A stretch of DNA of 64,000 nt from Pontibacter aquaedesilientis (GCF_014773225.1 NZ_JACXAJ010000001.1:1054001-1118000); one strand, 5' to 3'; shown: positions 36,491-45,895, counted from the first letter of the stretch. Translations and numbers: made by a program. The notes: a model not told the origin generated them from the sequence alone.

Positions 36491-36694
36491 ATGGCTGAGA
36501 TCAATATTGAACGAAAAAAGAAACCGGTGTGGCCCTGGTTACTCCTATTGGTAATTGTGGCGCTGCTGGGTTGGGTAGTCTATGAGTTTGCCCTTAAAAA
36601 TGAACAGGCCTATTTGCCCCTGACGCCGAAAGAGCAATCGATAGGAACTGCTACGACACCTGCCACCCGAACAGGAATTATCATACCTAATTAA
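36491..36694 (+). CDS. Small single-pass membrane protein, 67 residues
   Basis: Basic N-terminus (ERKKKPVWP) and one helix (WLLLLVIVALLGWVVYEFAL), then a short polar tail. 7 bp upstream of the PRC-barrel gene, so clearly co-transcribed and probably functionally linked. No family recognised. Confidence 0.72.
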   Translation: MAEINIERKKKPVWPWLLLLVIVALLGWVVYEFALKNEQAYLPLTPKEQSIGTATTPATRTGIIIPN

Positions 36695-36701
36695 AAAAGC
36701 T

Positions 36702-37439
36702 ATGAACACAGATGAACAACGATTCGAACGCCTGGCCCCGCTGAGCGAGTTGAAAGACTACCAGGTATCCAAAGACAACACCAACGTGACCGGCTGGCGC
36801 GTAGTGGGTGCCGATGGCGAGAAACTGGGAGATGTGAAAGACCTGATCGTGGACCTGGATGCCCTAAAGGTACGCTATCTTTCGATCGTGGCCGAGCGCC
36901 GCTATTTTGACGGTGACGAGGATACCTTCATACTGATTCCCATTGGGGCTGCTGCCCTGGATCGCGAAGGCAAGAATGTGTTTGTGTCCACGATCGATGC
37001 CGCCTCCATCAAGCACTATCCGGTGTATGGCGGTGGGGCTATACCTGCCGACTACGAATACGCTGTGCGCGAGAACTTCAGAAGCGCACGTTACGACAGC
37101 ACACACGACGCATCGGATTACAAGTCGGAATTCGAGGACGCTTTAAAGCATCAACCAGACAATGCCGCACACCCTATCACCGAGGACTTCTACCATGACG
37201 ATACCTACAGCGAGGAAAGGTTTTATACCTCTAACGCCGCAGATGCCACCTCCGCCAGAAACATTACGGACCTAACTGCCGCGGACTCTACTGACACGGA
37301 TCACTCAATCCATGAAAACAGGCCAAAATCAGTGGAAGACTCTATCAACACGATAGAGCGTCTTGAGGACCTGCGCGACAGAGGCTCAATTACGGAAGAG
37401 GAGTTTATCCTGCTCAAGAAAAGAGCCCTTGAGTCGTGA
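36702..37439 (+). CDS. PRC-barrel protein with C-terminal SHOCT-like motif
   Basis: 245 residues. PRC-barrel domain at about 15-105 (VTGWRVVGADGEKLGDVKDL and VRYLSIVAERRYFDGDEDTF), an acidic low-complexity linker, then at the end IERLEDLRDRGSITEEEFIL, a SHOCT-type short helical motif. PRC-barrel proteins are often general-stress or RNA-associated. Function here unknown; paired with the small membrane protein just upstream. Confidence 0.82.
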   Translation: MNTDEQRFERLAPLSELKDYQVSKDNTNVTGWRVVGADGEKLGDVKDLIVDLDALKVRYLSIVAERRYFDGDEDTFILIPIGAAALDREGKNVFVSTIDAASIKHYPVYGGGAIPADYEYAVRENFRSARYDSTHDASDYKSEFEDALKHQPDNAAHPITEDFYHDDTYSEERFYTSNAADATSARNITDLTAADSTDTDHSIHENRPKSVEDSINTIERLEDLRDRGSITEEEFILLKKRALES

Positions 37440-37678
37440 GAACTTTGCACCGTCTGCTCCTTCATTTTATACCTGAAAGCCGTCTACTCATTGGGACGGC
37501 TTTTTAATTTTTAGCACAACAAGCTTTTTTTAAAGTTATTACCGAGTCAGTTTAATTACCACGTCTGCAACCTGACAGACTCGCCGGCCATAGTCACCGT
37601 TTTGAACTTTATCCAATACAATACAGTAAAATCAGGATTATACCTTGACAGTGAGTTCCATCCAAAACAAAATAAAGC

Positions 37679-38938
37679 ATGAAGATCTCCAGACTATTTA
37701 CTTTATCAGCTGTCTTCTTTACCACCATAGCTGCGTCCTGCAACAACGAGGCAGTCACCAGGGAAGAGGATGACACGCAAAAGCCTGTGGCCACACAGGA
37801 GGACTGTAAACCCATAGACATGGGACCAGCAAACTCCCCGGAGCAGCAACCTACTTTCGAAGGCCAGACACGCGCCTGTGCCATCACTTCTGAAACACAA
37901 TTTAATGTGCAGGTGCTCACCAAAGGCCTCAACAAGCCCTGGGCCGTAGAGCCATTACCAAACGGCGACTTGCTGATCACCGAAAAGCCTGGCAACATGC
38001 GCATTGTCTCCGCCACCGGACAAATCGGCAACCCGATTTCAGGTATACCGAAAGTAGACGCCCGTGGGCAGGGTGGCTTGCTGGACGTAGCCCTTGGCCC
38101 AAATTTCAGTTCAGACCGCATGATTTACTGGAGCTACTCTGAGCCTCGCCAGGGAGGTAACGCGACCAGTGTGGCACGCGGCGTATTGTCGGAAGACCGC
38201 ACGCGGGTCGAGAATGTGCAGGTCATTTTTCAGGCCAAACCGGCTTTCAACGGCACCATGCACTACGGATCACGCCTGGCTTTCGGCCCGGATGGCTTGC
38301 TATACATTACCTTGGGAGAGCGCTCCGACAAGCAGATCCGTCCGCAGGCCCAGCACATGGACAGCCACATGGGCAAGATCATCCGCATCGCCCCGGATGG
38401 TTCTGTTCCGAAAGACAACCCATTTGTAAATGATAGCAAAGCACTACCAGAGATCTGGACAGTCGGTCATCGCAACGTACAATCAGCCGCATTCGACAGC
38501 AATGGCAGGCTATGGATCGTGGAGATGGGACCGCAGGGCGGCGACGAACTCAACCTGATCGAAAATGGAAAAAACTATGGCTGGCCGCTGGTAACGTTCG
38601 GTGAGGAATACTCCGGCGAACCCGTACCGAACTCAGTCACAACCAAAGAAGGATACGTGGACCCGGTTTACTATTGGGATCCGGTGATAGCCCCTTCGGG
38701 CGCTCAGTTCTACACAGGCAGCGCTTTTCCGGAGTGGAAAGGCAACCTGTTTGTGGGAGGGCTGCGCTCGCAGGTACTGGTGCGTCTCAGAATTGAGAAC
38801 AACCGTGTAACCGGCGAAGAGCACTTGCTCGGCGACCGCAAAGAGCGCATACGCGATGTACGGCAGGGACCCGACGGGGCGCTATACCTGGTTACCGATG
38901 CCTCGAACGGGGAGCTCTGGAAAATTTCGCCACGCTAG
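37679..38938 (+). CDS. PQQ-dependent sugar (aldose/sorbosone) dehydrogenase-like lipoprotein
   Basis: 419 residues. Lipoprotein signal MKISRLFTLSAVFFTTIAAS with Cys21. Six-bladed propeller of the soluble GDH family: LNKPWAVEPLPNGDLLITEK, GQGGLLDVALGP, YGSRLAFGPDGLLYITLGER, GHRNVQSAAF, MGPQGGDELNLI, PDGALYLVTD. Such enzymes oxidise aldose sugars in the periplasm using PQQ and calcium; no PQQ synthesis genes are in the window. A bidirectional terminator follows. Confidence 0.9.
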   Translation: MKISRLFTLSAVFFTTIAASCNNEAVTREEDDTQKPVATQEDCKPIDMGPANSPEQQPTFEGQTRACAITSETQFNVQVLTKGLNKPWAVEPLPNGDLLITEKPGNMRIVSATGQIGNPISGIPKVDARGQGGLLDVALGPNFSSDRMIYWSYSEPRQGGNATSVARGVLSEDRTRVENVQVIFQAKPAFNGTMHYGSRLAFGPDGLLYITLGERSDKQIRPQAQHMDSHMGKIIRIAPDGSVPKDNPFVNDSKALPEIWTVGHRNVQSAAFDSNGRLWIVEMGPQGGDELNLIENGKNYGWPLVTFGEEYSGEPVPNSVTTKEGYVDPVYYWDPVIAPSGAQFYTGSAFPEWKGNLFVGGLRSQVLVRLRIENNRVTGEEHLLGDRKERIRDVRQGPDGALYLVTDASNGELWKISPR

Positions 38939-38974
38939 CCAAAAGACACTGATAAGTGCGGCTTTTCTAAAAAC

Positions 38975-39006
38975 AAAAAAGGACAGGTATAAGCCTGTCC
39001 TTTTTT
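38975..39006. terminator. Bidirectional terminator
   Basis: Perfect 13-bp stem AAAAAAGGACAGG / CCTGTCCTTTTTT (38975-38987, 38994-39006) with a 6-nt loop, between the convergent sugar dehydrogenase and DUF2911 genes. Confidence 0.92.
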
Positions 39007-39035
39007 GCATATATACCGTGTAGGTATAGCCGTTA

Positions 39036-39671
39036 TTACTGCGCAACCGGCAGAGACACTTTCAGCATATCCCAGGTAATCTGAATGTTACCGGTAGCGC
39101 CATCACCCGAAACGATCTCGTAGCGCAGTCTTTCCTGCTTTACAGGGGCAATCTCAGGCTGCACCGTAAAACGCAGCACGTCATCAGCCTCTGCGTAGTC
39201 ATCGGCCAGGTGCTGCTCCCAGTTCTTGTTGAGGATGATGGTCCACTCCTTCTCGCCAGGTATAGTGAATAGCGCGTACTTACCGGCAGGCAGCTCCTTA
39301 CCCCCAACAGTGATGTCCTTATCTGTAGTCAGGCTGGTAGCCGAGTGCGCACCCGTTACCCATACCTGGTTATAAGCCACCAAGCCGCCCCAGATCATGC
39401 GTCCGCGCACCGCAGGCGAATGGTAAGCGATGGTGAGGTGTGCGTCGCCGATCATGCCATGGGCCTCCGCCTTCAGGCTGCCTTTCAAAGTGTCGGCCTC
39501 TGCCTGGGCACCGATAATGGTCGCGCCTTCGCTAGTTTTCATGCTATGGCCTTCGTGGGCGTCCTGCGCCACGGGCGTTTCCTGCTCCTGCTCTTGTTCT
39601 GGCTGATTACAGTAGGTGAGGGTGGCGCAAAGGAAAAGTACCGAGGCCAGTTTGGTAATATTATGATTCAT
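39036..39671 (-). CDS. DUF2911 lipoprotein
   Basis: 211 residues. Lipoprotein signal peptide with Cys21 (LCATLTYCNQ), Glu/Gln-rich linker, then the DUF2911 core: LTIAYHSPAVRGR, VWVTGAHSATSLTTDKDIT, LPAGKYALFTIPGEKEWTII and LNKNWEQH. Common in Bacteroidota; function unknown. Confidence 0.9.
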   Translation of the reverse strand: MNHNITKLASVLFLCATLTYCNQPEQEQEQETPVAQDAHEGHSMKTSEGATIIGAQAEADTLKGSLKAEAHGMIGDAHLTIAYHSPAVRGRMIWGGLVAYNQVWVTGAHSATSLTTDKDITVGGKELPAGKYALFTIPGEKEWTIILNKNWEQHLADDYAEADDVLRFTVQPEIAPVKQERLRYEIVSGDGATGNIQITWDMLKVSLPVAQ

Positions 39672-40108
39672 AAAGAGATAGATTAATTTAACAACATTTC
39701 AGGTATAAAGATAGGGCACTGGATACACAGCACCAAGCACTCAAGCTTACAATAGATGACAACCTTTCTAATAAATATGTAAAACAGAATAAGATATCTG
39801 TAAAACTAACTTATTCAGAAGCGAGTAACCAATACAGTGTTCGAATCAATGGCTCTAAAACAGCTATAAAGTTTAACCTTAGCATATGAAACTATGAATG
39901 ACGATGGTTAAGCCAAACTTGAAAAAATAGTGCCCTAATACCAGAATTAACCTCGAAACAGTACGGTTAACTGTCACCGGCAGTTAATGTGGAATTGATG
40001 AGCCTGAGCACGGTGATCGTGGCTATAAATGCACAGTTGTTACGTCGGCAGCTCAGGTAATGGATTATGTAGGTCTAAACAGTATTTATTCATAATAAAC
40101 CCACTCCT
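39672..40108. other. Intergenic region, 437 bp
   Basis: Divergent spacer between the DUF2911 and Met-rich lipoprotein genes. AT-rich first half. No ORF, RNA or strong hairpin recognised. Confidence 0.5.
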
Positions 40109-40564
40109 ATGAAAAAGCAATTCTATTTACTCACTTTTTTCCTTCCGCTGGCTTTGTTAGGATGCCAACAATCTGACGACGCGCAGGGTATGCTGCAAAA
40201 CGAAAATGAACGGCAAAAAGTCTACAACACCATCCTGGAAAATGAAGAGATGCGCAACGAACTGATGGCCGTGATGCGGGAGCGTAACATGGGTGAAGGG
40301 ATGATGGGCCAACGCGGTATGATGCAAGGCGGCGGCATGGTAGGCGACACAAGCGGTATGGCTGGTATGCACCAACAAATGCAGGCCCAGATGAAACAAA
40401 TGATGCAGCTATGCGAAACGGATTCAGCTGCCTGCAGCAACATGACCCGGATGATGCTGGCAAACCGGGCGCTCATGGGAAACATGATGCAACAGATGAG
40501 AAAAGGCGGCATGGAACAAGGCTGTCTGCAGCAGATGATGAGGCAGCTGGAGCCTAAACAGTAA
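40109..40564 (+). CDS. Methionine-rich lipoprotein, probably metal-binding
   Basis: 151 residues. Lipoprotein signal MKKQFYLLTFFLPLALLG with Cys19. The mature chain is strikingly Met-rich: NMGEGMMGQRGMMQGGGMVG, then GMAGMHQQMQAQMKQMM and NMMQQMRKGGMEQ, with a few cysteines near the end. Met and Cys clusters of this kind bind Cu(I) or Ag(I) in known proteins. Located 28 bp before a DUF305 gene, whose family is also copper-associated; the copper role is inference. Confidence 0.78.
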   Translation: MKKQFYLLTFFLPLALLGCQQSDDAQGMLQNENERQKVYNTILENEEMRNELMAVMRERNMGEGMMGQRGMMQGGGMVGDTSGMAGMHQQMQAQMKQMMQLCETDSAACSNMTRMMLANRALMGNMMQQMRKGGMEQGCLQQMMRQLEPKQ

Positions 40565-40591
40565 TCGATATAAACCAATAAAACAGTTCAG

Positions 40592-41041
40592 ATGAAAGAA
40601 AACAACTACAAGAAATTCGCCCTTATGCTTGGTGCCTCCTTTGTCATTATGTACACAGTCATGTTCCTGAATGTTGATCGGCTTGACCACGTATACCTAA
40701 GCCTGACACGGGTGTACATGACGCTGCTGATGGTCTCTCCCATGGCTTTGCTGATGCTTTTCTTGATGTCGCACATGTATAAAAACAAGAAGCTGAATGC
40801 CTTGATCGGAGCATTGAGTGCAGCTGTATTTGTCATCGTGCTGTTGTTGCTGAGAACGCAGACATTTATTGGAGACGATGAGTATATAAAAGCGATGATC
40901 CCGCATCATTCCTCTGCCATATTAACCAGTCAGGAAGCCGACATCAAAGACCCGGAATTGAAAAAGCTGGCTGAGGAAATCATCAAAACCCAGAAGGAGG
41001 AAATCGCCCAGATGAAAGGTATACTTCATAAAAATGACTAA
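40592..41041 (+). CDS. DUF305 membrane protein
   Basis: 149 residues. Three hydrophobic segments (about 12-30, 41-60, 70-88), then the DUF305 region with MIPHHSSAILTSQEADIKDP and KTQKEEIAQMKGIL. The IPHH motif is the family hallmark. DUF305 proteins often accompany copper-resistance genes. Co-transcribed with the Met-rich lipoprotein. Confidence 0.87.
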   Translation: MKENNYKKFALMLGASFVIMYTVMFLNVDRLDHVYLSLTRVYMTLLMVSPMALLMLFLMSHMYKNKKLNALIGALSAAVFVIVLLLLRTQTFIGDDEYIKAMIPHHSSAILTSQEADIKDPELKKLAEEIIKTQKEEIAQMKGILHKND

Positions 41042-41108
41042 AAATTCAGTCCGGGCAGATGGCGCTTAGCTACTTTGTGCTGGATTGATGAAAACAGCCA
41101 ACTGATTT

Positions 41109-42119
41109 ATGAACATACTCTACGGTATAGCAGGCGTTCTCCTAATTTTGGTGATACTAAAGGATTTGATTACCACCACCCTGTCATATCAGGGGGCTGG
41201 CAGGATTACCCATTTTATCTCTGAAAAGATTTGGCACCTTGTGCTGAAGGTCGCAAAGAATAAAGGCAGTTCTCCATTGCTTGACCATGCGGGCTACATC
41301 AACATGGTGACCATCATTCTGACCTGGGTGATGGGTATGTGGATCGGGGCATTTTTGCTGTTGCTGACCGACCCGCGATCCGTGCTCGACAGTACCACCA
41401 ATGTACCGGCAACCGCTTGGGAGAAGTTGTATTTTTCGGGCTATACCTTGTCTACGCTGGGTAATGGAGACTTTAAGGCTGGCAGTACATTCTGGGATAT
41501 CACGACCAACCTGCTCGCTTTCAGCGGACTTGCCTTCATCACTATCTCCATCACCTATATCATGCCCGTACTCTCTGCTGTCATTCTGCAGGTAAAACTG
41601 AGCGTGTTTATCAACTGCCTGGGCAACACTCCCCAGCAGATACTGGCTAACGGGTGGAATGGACAGAACTTTGACAGACTGCTCAAAAACGATGCTGACA
41701 TTGCAGACATGCTAATCGAGCATTGCGAAAATCACAAGGTATACCCCATTATTCACTACTTCCATAACAGCGAACTAAAGAAATCAATCATCGTTAGCCT
41801 GGCCATACTGGACGAGGCCATCAGTATGCTGAGTGTTGCTGTGGATAAGTCCGCCATGCCCGATAAAAAAGACATAGCGTTACTACAGAAATCCATGGAT
41901 TTTTACCTGGAGGTACTGAAACAGGATAAAAAAATAAACACAAGTGACATGCCAGCACAACCTGATTGGACTCTGCTTGAACAGGAAGGCATACCCCTGA
42001 GCCAGGAATCCATAGAAGAATTCAATACCAATGCCCACCTCCACAAAAGAAGAAGAATTCTGGCACATTTGCTGGAAGAGGACGGCTGGAATTGGGACGA
42101 TGTATATGGCTACCCGTAA
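41109..42119 (+). CDS. Two-TM ion-channel-like membrane protein
   Basis: 336 residues. Helix 1 (2-22), helix (about 66-85), pore segment with SGYTLSTLGNGDFKAG at about 113-128, and a final helix (about 134-162), followed by a helical cytoplasmic domain of about 170 residues. The pore loop resembles K+ channel filters (TVGYGD) but reads TLGNGD, so selectivity may differ. It lies 67 bp after the DUF305 gene. Confidence 0.75.
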   Translation: MNILYGIAGVLLILVILKDLITTTLSYQGAGRITHFISEKIWHLVLKVAKNKGSSPLLDHAGYINMVTIILTWVMGMWIGAFLLLLTDPRSVLDSTTNVPATAWEKLYFSGYTLSTLGNGDFKAGSTFWDITTNLLAFSGLAFITISITYIMPVLSAVILQVKLSVFINCLGNTPQQILANGWNGQNFDRLLKNDADIADMLIEHCENHKVYPIIHYFHNSELKKSIIVSLAILDEAISMLSVAVDKSAMPDKKDIALLQKSMDFYLEVLKQDKKINTSDMPAQPDWTLLEQEGIPLSQESIEEFNTNAHLHKRRRILAHLLEEDGWNWDDVYGYP

Positions 42120-42122
42120 CAC

Positions 42123-42170
42123 CTGGGCCATGCAACTCATCTGATCGTCCAGATTAACTGCATGGCCCAG
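42123..42170. terminator. Long hairpin between convergent genes
   Basis: Perfect 12-bp stem CTGGGCCATGCA / TGCATGGCCCAG (42123-42134, 42159-42170); the loop contains a further small hairpin ATCTG / CAGAT. No clear U-run, so it may act as a bidirectional terminator or 3' stabiliser. Confidence 0.6.
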
Positions 42171-42187
42171 TCCTGGTAGGATTGTGG

Positions 42188-42781
42188 CTAATAGGCCGAT
42201 GCAACAAGTAACATGATCAATGAAAGCTGTATCCCTACACCTATGCCCACCCCTGCCAGGGCTTTTCCTTTCTTTCTGCGATGCGCCTGCTCCCGATACC
42301 CTTTCTCATAATCCGGATTGCCGATAAGATTTACATCTGACACCCATCTGGCATCTACCTTGGGTGGTGTGGCCGCAATCGCAACACTTCCGGCAAGCCC
42401 CAACGGAAACATAACCATTGAACTCGCAGCAGAGCCCCACATAGCCCCGTTTCCGCTATAATATTTGAGCGCATCTTCTTTTCCGAGGTTATACAGATAG
42501 TCAGGTTTAAGGCTGCGCTGATCATAGACCTGAATGCTGGGCAAGTGCGATTCAAAAACCTCCTTTGTCCCGTTTTCGAACTGCACCATAAACACTTCTG
42601 TTTTCGGTATCCGCCGGATCACACCCTGTAATGAGTCCGGGTGTCGGTACTGAATATCTGACAAGCCTATTTCCAGCACACGTGCTCTCAATTCCTCTCC
42701 AGAGATTTTAATGATGCGGTCTTGGGCAAGCACATGGTAGTGTACCAGAACCAGTAATAAGATGGTGCAATATTTAGGCAT
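42188..42781 (-). CDS. Hypothetical exported protein with a repeated N-domain (paralogue 1)
   Basis: 197 residues. Signal peptide MPKYCTILLLVLVHYHVLA. Residues 20-75 (RIIKISGEELRARVLEIGLS ... EVFMVQFENGTKEVF) match the same region of the neighbouring protein. The C-half has a Gly/Ala-rich membrane-like segment and an Arg/Lys stretch (HRRKKGKALAGVGIGVG). No function known. Confidence 0.75.
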   Translation of the reverse strand: MPKYCTILLLVLVHYHVLAQDRIIKISGEELRARVLEIGLSDIQYRHPDSLQGVIRRIPKTEVFMVQFENGTKEVFESHLPSIQVYDQRSLKPDYLYNLGKEDALKYYSGNGAMWGSAASSMVMFPLGLAGSVAIAATPPKVDARWVSDVNLIGNPDYEKGYREQAHRRKKGKALAGVGIGVGIQLSLIMLLVASAY

Positions 42782-42832
42782 AGTCGGTAACTTTTAGATA
42801 GTAAAAACTGCTAAACAACTGGTCGAATCAGC

Positions 42833-43555
42833 TTAGTACTTGCGCGAGTTGAAGCCGAAGAGCAAACTAAAGCGTGCGCCGTCTTTGGAGGGAGCCACGG
42901 CAAAATTGACCGGAAAGTTCACGCCCTGGCTTTGGAAATTGGTACCAACGGCCATTACCAATCCAGCCCCCCCAAGCGAGACGTTCGGGCCAATGCCAAA
43001 CTCAAGCCCCTTAGCCCCTCTTATACCTACAAGCGCACTCAGGCTTGGCAAAAACTTACCCTGCTCCAAACCGCCAATCAAGGGCACAAACTCAAACAAA
43101 CCTGAGGTACCATTGTCCAAGGTGAAAACCCGCGTTTCAAACTGCCAGCCAAACTGCGTCATAAAGGCACTGATGTCGGTATCGTAATCGCTTTTGATAT
43201 GGTCACGGTATTTTTGGCTAAGCACCGTGAAGCCCAGACGTGGACCGCCAAGTTTCAGATTCTCCTGCGGATATCCCGTTCTGGTTGGTTGGGCCGGCTG
43301 CTGGGTGGCTGGTCGCACCACATCGTTCAGGGTTACCTTGGTACCATTCTCATACTTGATCATAAACACATCGCTTTTGGCAACCGAAATAGTAGGCCCC
43401 TCCAGGTTGTTGAACAGCTTGTACCGAATCTCGTCCAGGTTGATCTCGAGTACCTTCACTTCCAGCTCGTCGCCGTTTCTTTTGATGAGCATGTCTTGTG
43501 CCTGGCTAATCAGACAAAATGTGCAGGCGATTAAGGTGATTAAAATCTTTTTCAT
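42833..43555 (-). CDS. Hypothetical exported protein with a repeated N-domain (paralogue 2)
   Basis: 240 residues from ATG 43555; the signal peptide MKKILITLIACTFCLISQAQ supports this start. Residues 21-75 (MLIKRNGDELEVKVLEINLD ... DVFMIKYENGTKVTL) are homologous to the protein at 42188. The C-half looks like outer-membrane beta-strand sequence, ending FGFNSRKY. The genes are tandem, 51 bp apart. Confidence 0.78.
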   Translation of the reverse strand: MKKILITLIACTFCLISQAQDMLIKRNGDELEVKVLEINLDEIRYKLFNNLEGPTISVAKSDVFMIKYENGTKVTLNDVVRPATQQPAQPTRTGYPQENLKLGGPRLGFTVLSQKYRDHIKSDYDTDISAFMTQFGWQFETRVFTLDNGTSGLFEFVPLIGGLEQGKFLPSLSALVGIRGAKGLEFGIGPNVSLGGAGLVMAVGTNFQSQGVNFPVNFAVAPSKDGARFSLLFGFNSRKY

Positions 43556-43781
43556 GGCTTTTTCTTTTAAATTGTAAATGTTTATAAACCTTTGATAAGG
43601 ATGAGGTAAAGGTAGCAGCACATGCAGCTGAAAGAAAGCCAGCAAATCAAATTTAAGGACTTTTTAAAACCATCGGTTTTTTGTTTATATATTTGATTTA
43701 AAGATATTTACATATTAAATATCAGACCTTACAAATGTGTCATCCTCCAGAGATAAATAGTAGAAAAGCCTAAAAGCAGGT

Positions 43782-45314
43782 ATGGACGATTTAAAAACCA
43801 TTTTGGAGACGCTCTCGGAGGATGACCGCAAGGAGTTAGCCGCTTTTATCCAGCGCCAGAAAAAGAAGAAACATCGCAAAGACCTGGAGCTTTTTCAGTT
43901 GCTGCAACAACCCAGGCACCATTCCCCCGAGCAGCTGATCAAGCGCCTGTACCCCGAAGCCCCAAATCCGGTCGCCTATTATGCGCTGCGCAAACGGCTG
44001 GCTCGGCACCTGACCGATTTCATCCTGCTCAAACGCATGGAAGAGGACAGTACGGCCGCGGCGTCCATCATGGGTTTGTTCTCTCTGGCCCGCTACCTGT
44101 TCGACGCACGGGTGGACCGGCTGGCCTGGACCTACCTGCTTAAAGCTGAAAAACTGGCTGTGGCCAATGAGCAGTTTGACCTGCTGAACACGATCTACAA
44201 TTTGCAGATTGAAAAAGCTGACAACGAATTTGCCGATGACCTGGAAGAGATTATCCGCAAGCGCAACCAGAACAAGCAGGCAGCCGATGAAGACGAGCGG
44301 GCCAACATCGCCAACAGCCTGATTAACCAGCGCCTACGGGCTGTGCGCCGGCAGGGCCGCGACCTGAACTTTGACAAGATCATACAGGAGGTGCTGCAAA
44401 CCTACAACCTGACCGAGGCCGTGAGCAAGCGACCTTCCCTGCTGTATAAACTCATGTCCATTGCCCGCAGTGCTGTGCTGGCACGCAAAGACTTCCTCAC
44501 TTTCGAGCCCTACGTGCTCAGTCAGTACCACGAAACAGAGCAGAAATACGGTTTCATAAAAGCACATCAGTACTACAAACTGAGTCTGCTCTACATGATT
44601 GCGCACGTGTTTTACCGGAACAAGAAATTCGGGGAGTCTATCCGGTACCTGGCTCAGTTGCACGATGATTTGAGTAAAGAAGGCAAAAGTCACTACGCCA
44701 CCTTTTACCCGCGCTATATATTTCTGATGGTGGCCAACCTGGTGTTCCTTCGCTGCAACGATGAGGCCATCGCCCTGATGGAGAAACTGCTTTATAAAAC
44801 CAGCATAACCCTTAGCACCAAAGACCAACTGACGGCGCAGCTGGGGTTGAGCTTCAACTACTTCGCACAGGGTTCCTTCTCCAAGGCGAACCGCGTGTTG
44901 CTTAGCATAAAGCGATCGGATAAGTGGCTGGAGTCCAAAATGGGGCGGGAATGGGTACTGAAGAAAAACATGGGCGAGCTGATCTTACAGTATGAACTGG
45001 GAAATGAAGACCTGGTGCTGAACAAGATACGCGCCTTCGAGCGTACCTTCCGGGACCTGCTGCAGGAACCTGCCTACCGAAATGTACGGCAATACCTGCA
45101 GTTGATCAAGCACATGGTCGATCAACCTTTTGCCGTAGAGAGTCCTGCCTTTTTTAACCAGGTAGAAAGCACGCTGGAATTTGAGACGTTTGAGCAAACC
45201 GACATACAGGCCATGAGTTTTTATGCCTGGCTGAAAGCAAAAATGCTGCGTAAGCCCTATTACCAGGTGTTGCTGGAGCTGGCCAGGAGCGATGGCTCTT
45301 TGAAACAGGATTGA
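43782..45314 (+). CDS. Large helical hypothetical protein, 510 residues
   Basis: Cytoplasmic, no signal peptide. Begins MDDLKTILETLSEDDRKELA with a basic run (KKKKHRK), then long amphipathic helices reminiscent of TPR/solenoid repeats (ARYLFDARVDRLAWTYLLKA). The first part (QLIKRLYPEAPNPVAYYALR) could be a nucleic-acid or protein binding helix bundle. Conserved-looking but no family named. Divergently arranged with the tandem paralogues. Confidence 0.78.
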   Translation: MDDLKTILETLSEDDRKELAAFIQRQKKKKHRKDLELFQLLQQPRHHSPEQLIKRLYPEAPNPVAYYALRKRLARHLTDFILLKRMEEDSTAAASIMGLFSLARYLFDARVDRLAWTYLLKAEKLAVANEQFDLLNTIYNLQIEKADNEFADDLEEIIRKRNQNKQAADEDERANIANSLINQRLRAVRRQGRDLNFDKIIQEVLQTYNLTEAVSKRPSLLYKLMSIARSAVLARKDFLTFEPYVLSQYHETEQKYGFIKAHQYYKLSLLYMIAHVFYRNKKFGESIRYLAQLHDDLSKEGKSHYATFYPRYIFLMVANLVFLRCNDEAIALMEKLLYKTSITLSTKDQLTAQLGLSFNYFAQGSFSKANRVLLSIKRSDKWLESKMGREWVLKKNMGELILQYELGNEDLVLNKIRAFERTFRDLLQEPAYRNVRQYLQLIKHMVDQPFAVESPAFFNQVESTLEFETFEQTDIQAMSFYAWLKAKMLRKPYYQVLLELARSDGSLKQD

Positions 45315-45342
45315 CTAACTTTAAAAACACGTACAAGGCTAT

Positions 45343-45840
45343 ATGACACAAAGCAACTATACCATACCTGCCCAAACCCGCATTGGGCACGTGCACCTAA
45401 AAGTGGCCAACCTCGACCGGGCCATGAAGTTCTATTGTGACCTGCTGGGCTTTGAGCTGATCACGATGTATGGGGAAGACGCCGCTTTTATTTCGGCAGG
45501 TGGTTATCACCATCATATCGGGCTGAATACCTGGTACAGCAAAGGCGGCTCACCGCCACCGCCACACAGCACGGGCCTGTTTCATACGGCCATCCTCTAT
45601 CCGACCCGCAAAGACCTGGCTGCTATCCTGAAACGTCTTATGGATGCGGAGTACCGCCTCGACGGGGCGTCTGACCATGGGGTTTCGGAGGCGCTATACC
45701 TGTCTGACCCGGATGGAAACGGCGTGGAGCTGTATTGGGACAAGCCCCGGTCCGAATGGCCACAGAAAGCAGACGGCTCCATCGAGCTGTATACCCACCG
45801 GCTGGACCTGCAGGACTTGCTGGAAGAATTGAAATCGTAA
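45343..45840 (+). CDS. VOC-family (glyoxalase/extradiol dioxygenase-like) protein
   Basis: 165 residues. Opens IGHVHLKVANLDRAMKFYCD LLGFEL-type strand-helix of the vicinal oxygen chelate fold, with metal-ligand candidates His in HVHLKV, His in TGLFHTAILY and Glu in NGVELYWDKP. Resembles CatE-like ring-cleavage proteins. 28 bp after the previous gene. Confidence 0.88.
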   Translation: MTQSNYTIPAQTRIGHVHLKVANLDRAMKFYCDLLGFELITMYGEDAAFISAGGYHHHIGLNTWYSKGGSPPPPHSTGLFHTAILYPTRKDLAAILKRLMDAEYRLDGASDHGVSEALYLSDPDGNGVELYWDKPRSEWPQKADGSIELYTHRLDLQDLLEELKS

Positions 45841-45895
45841 ACCCATTGGGTATAAAATCAGGTATAAGCTACTTATTCAACTGTCAACAAACGCC

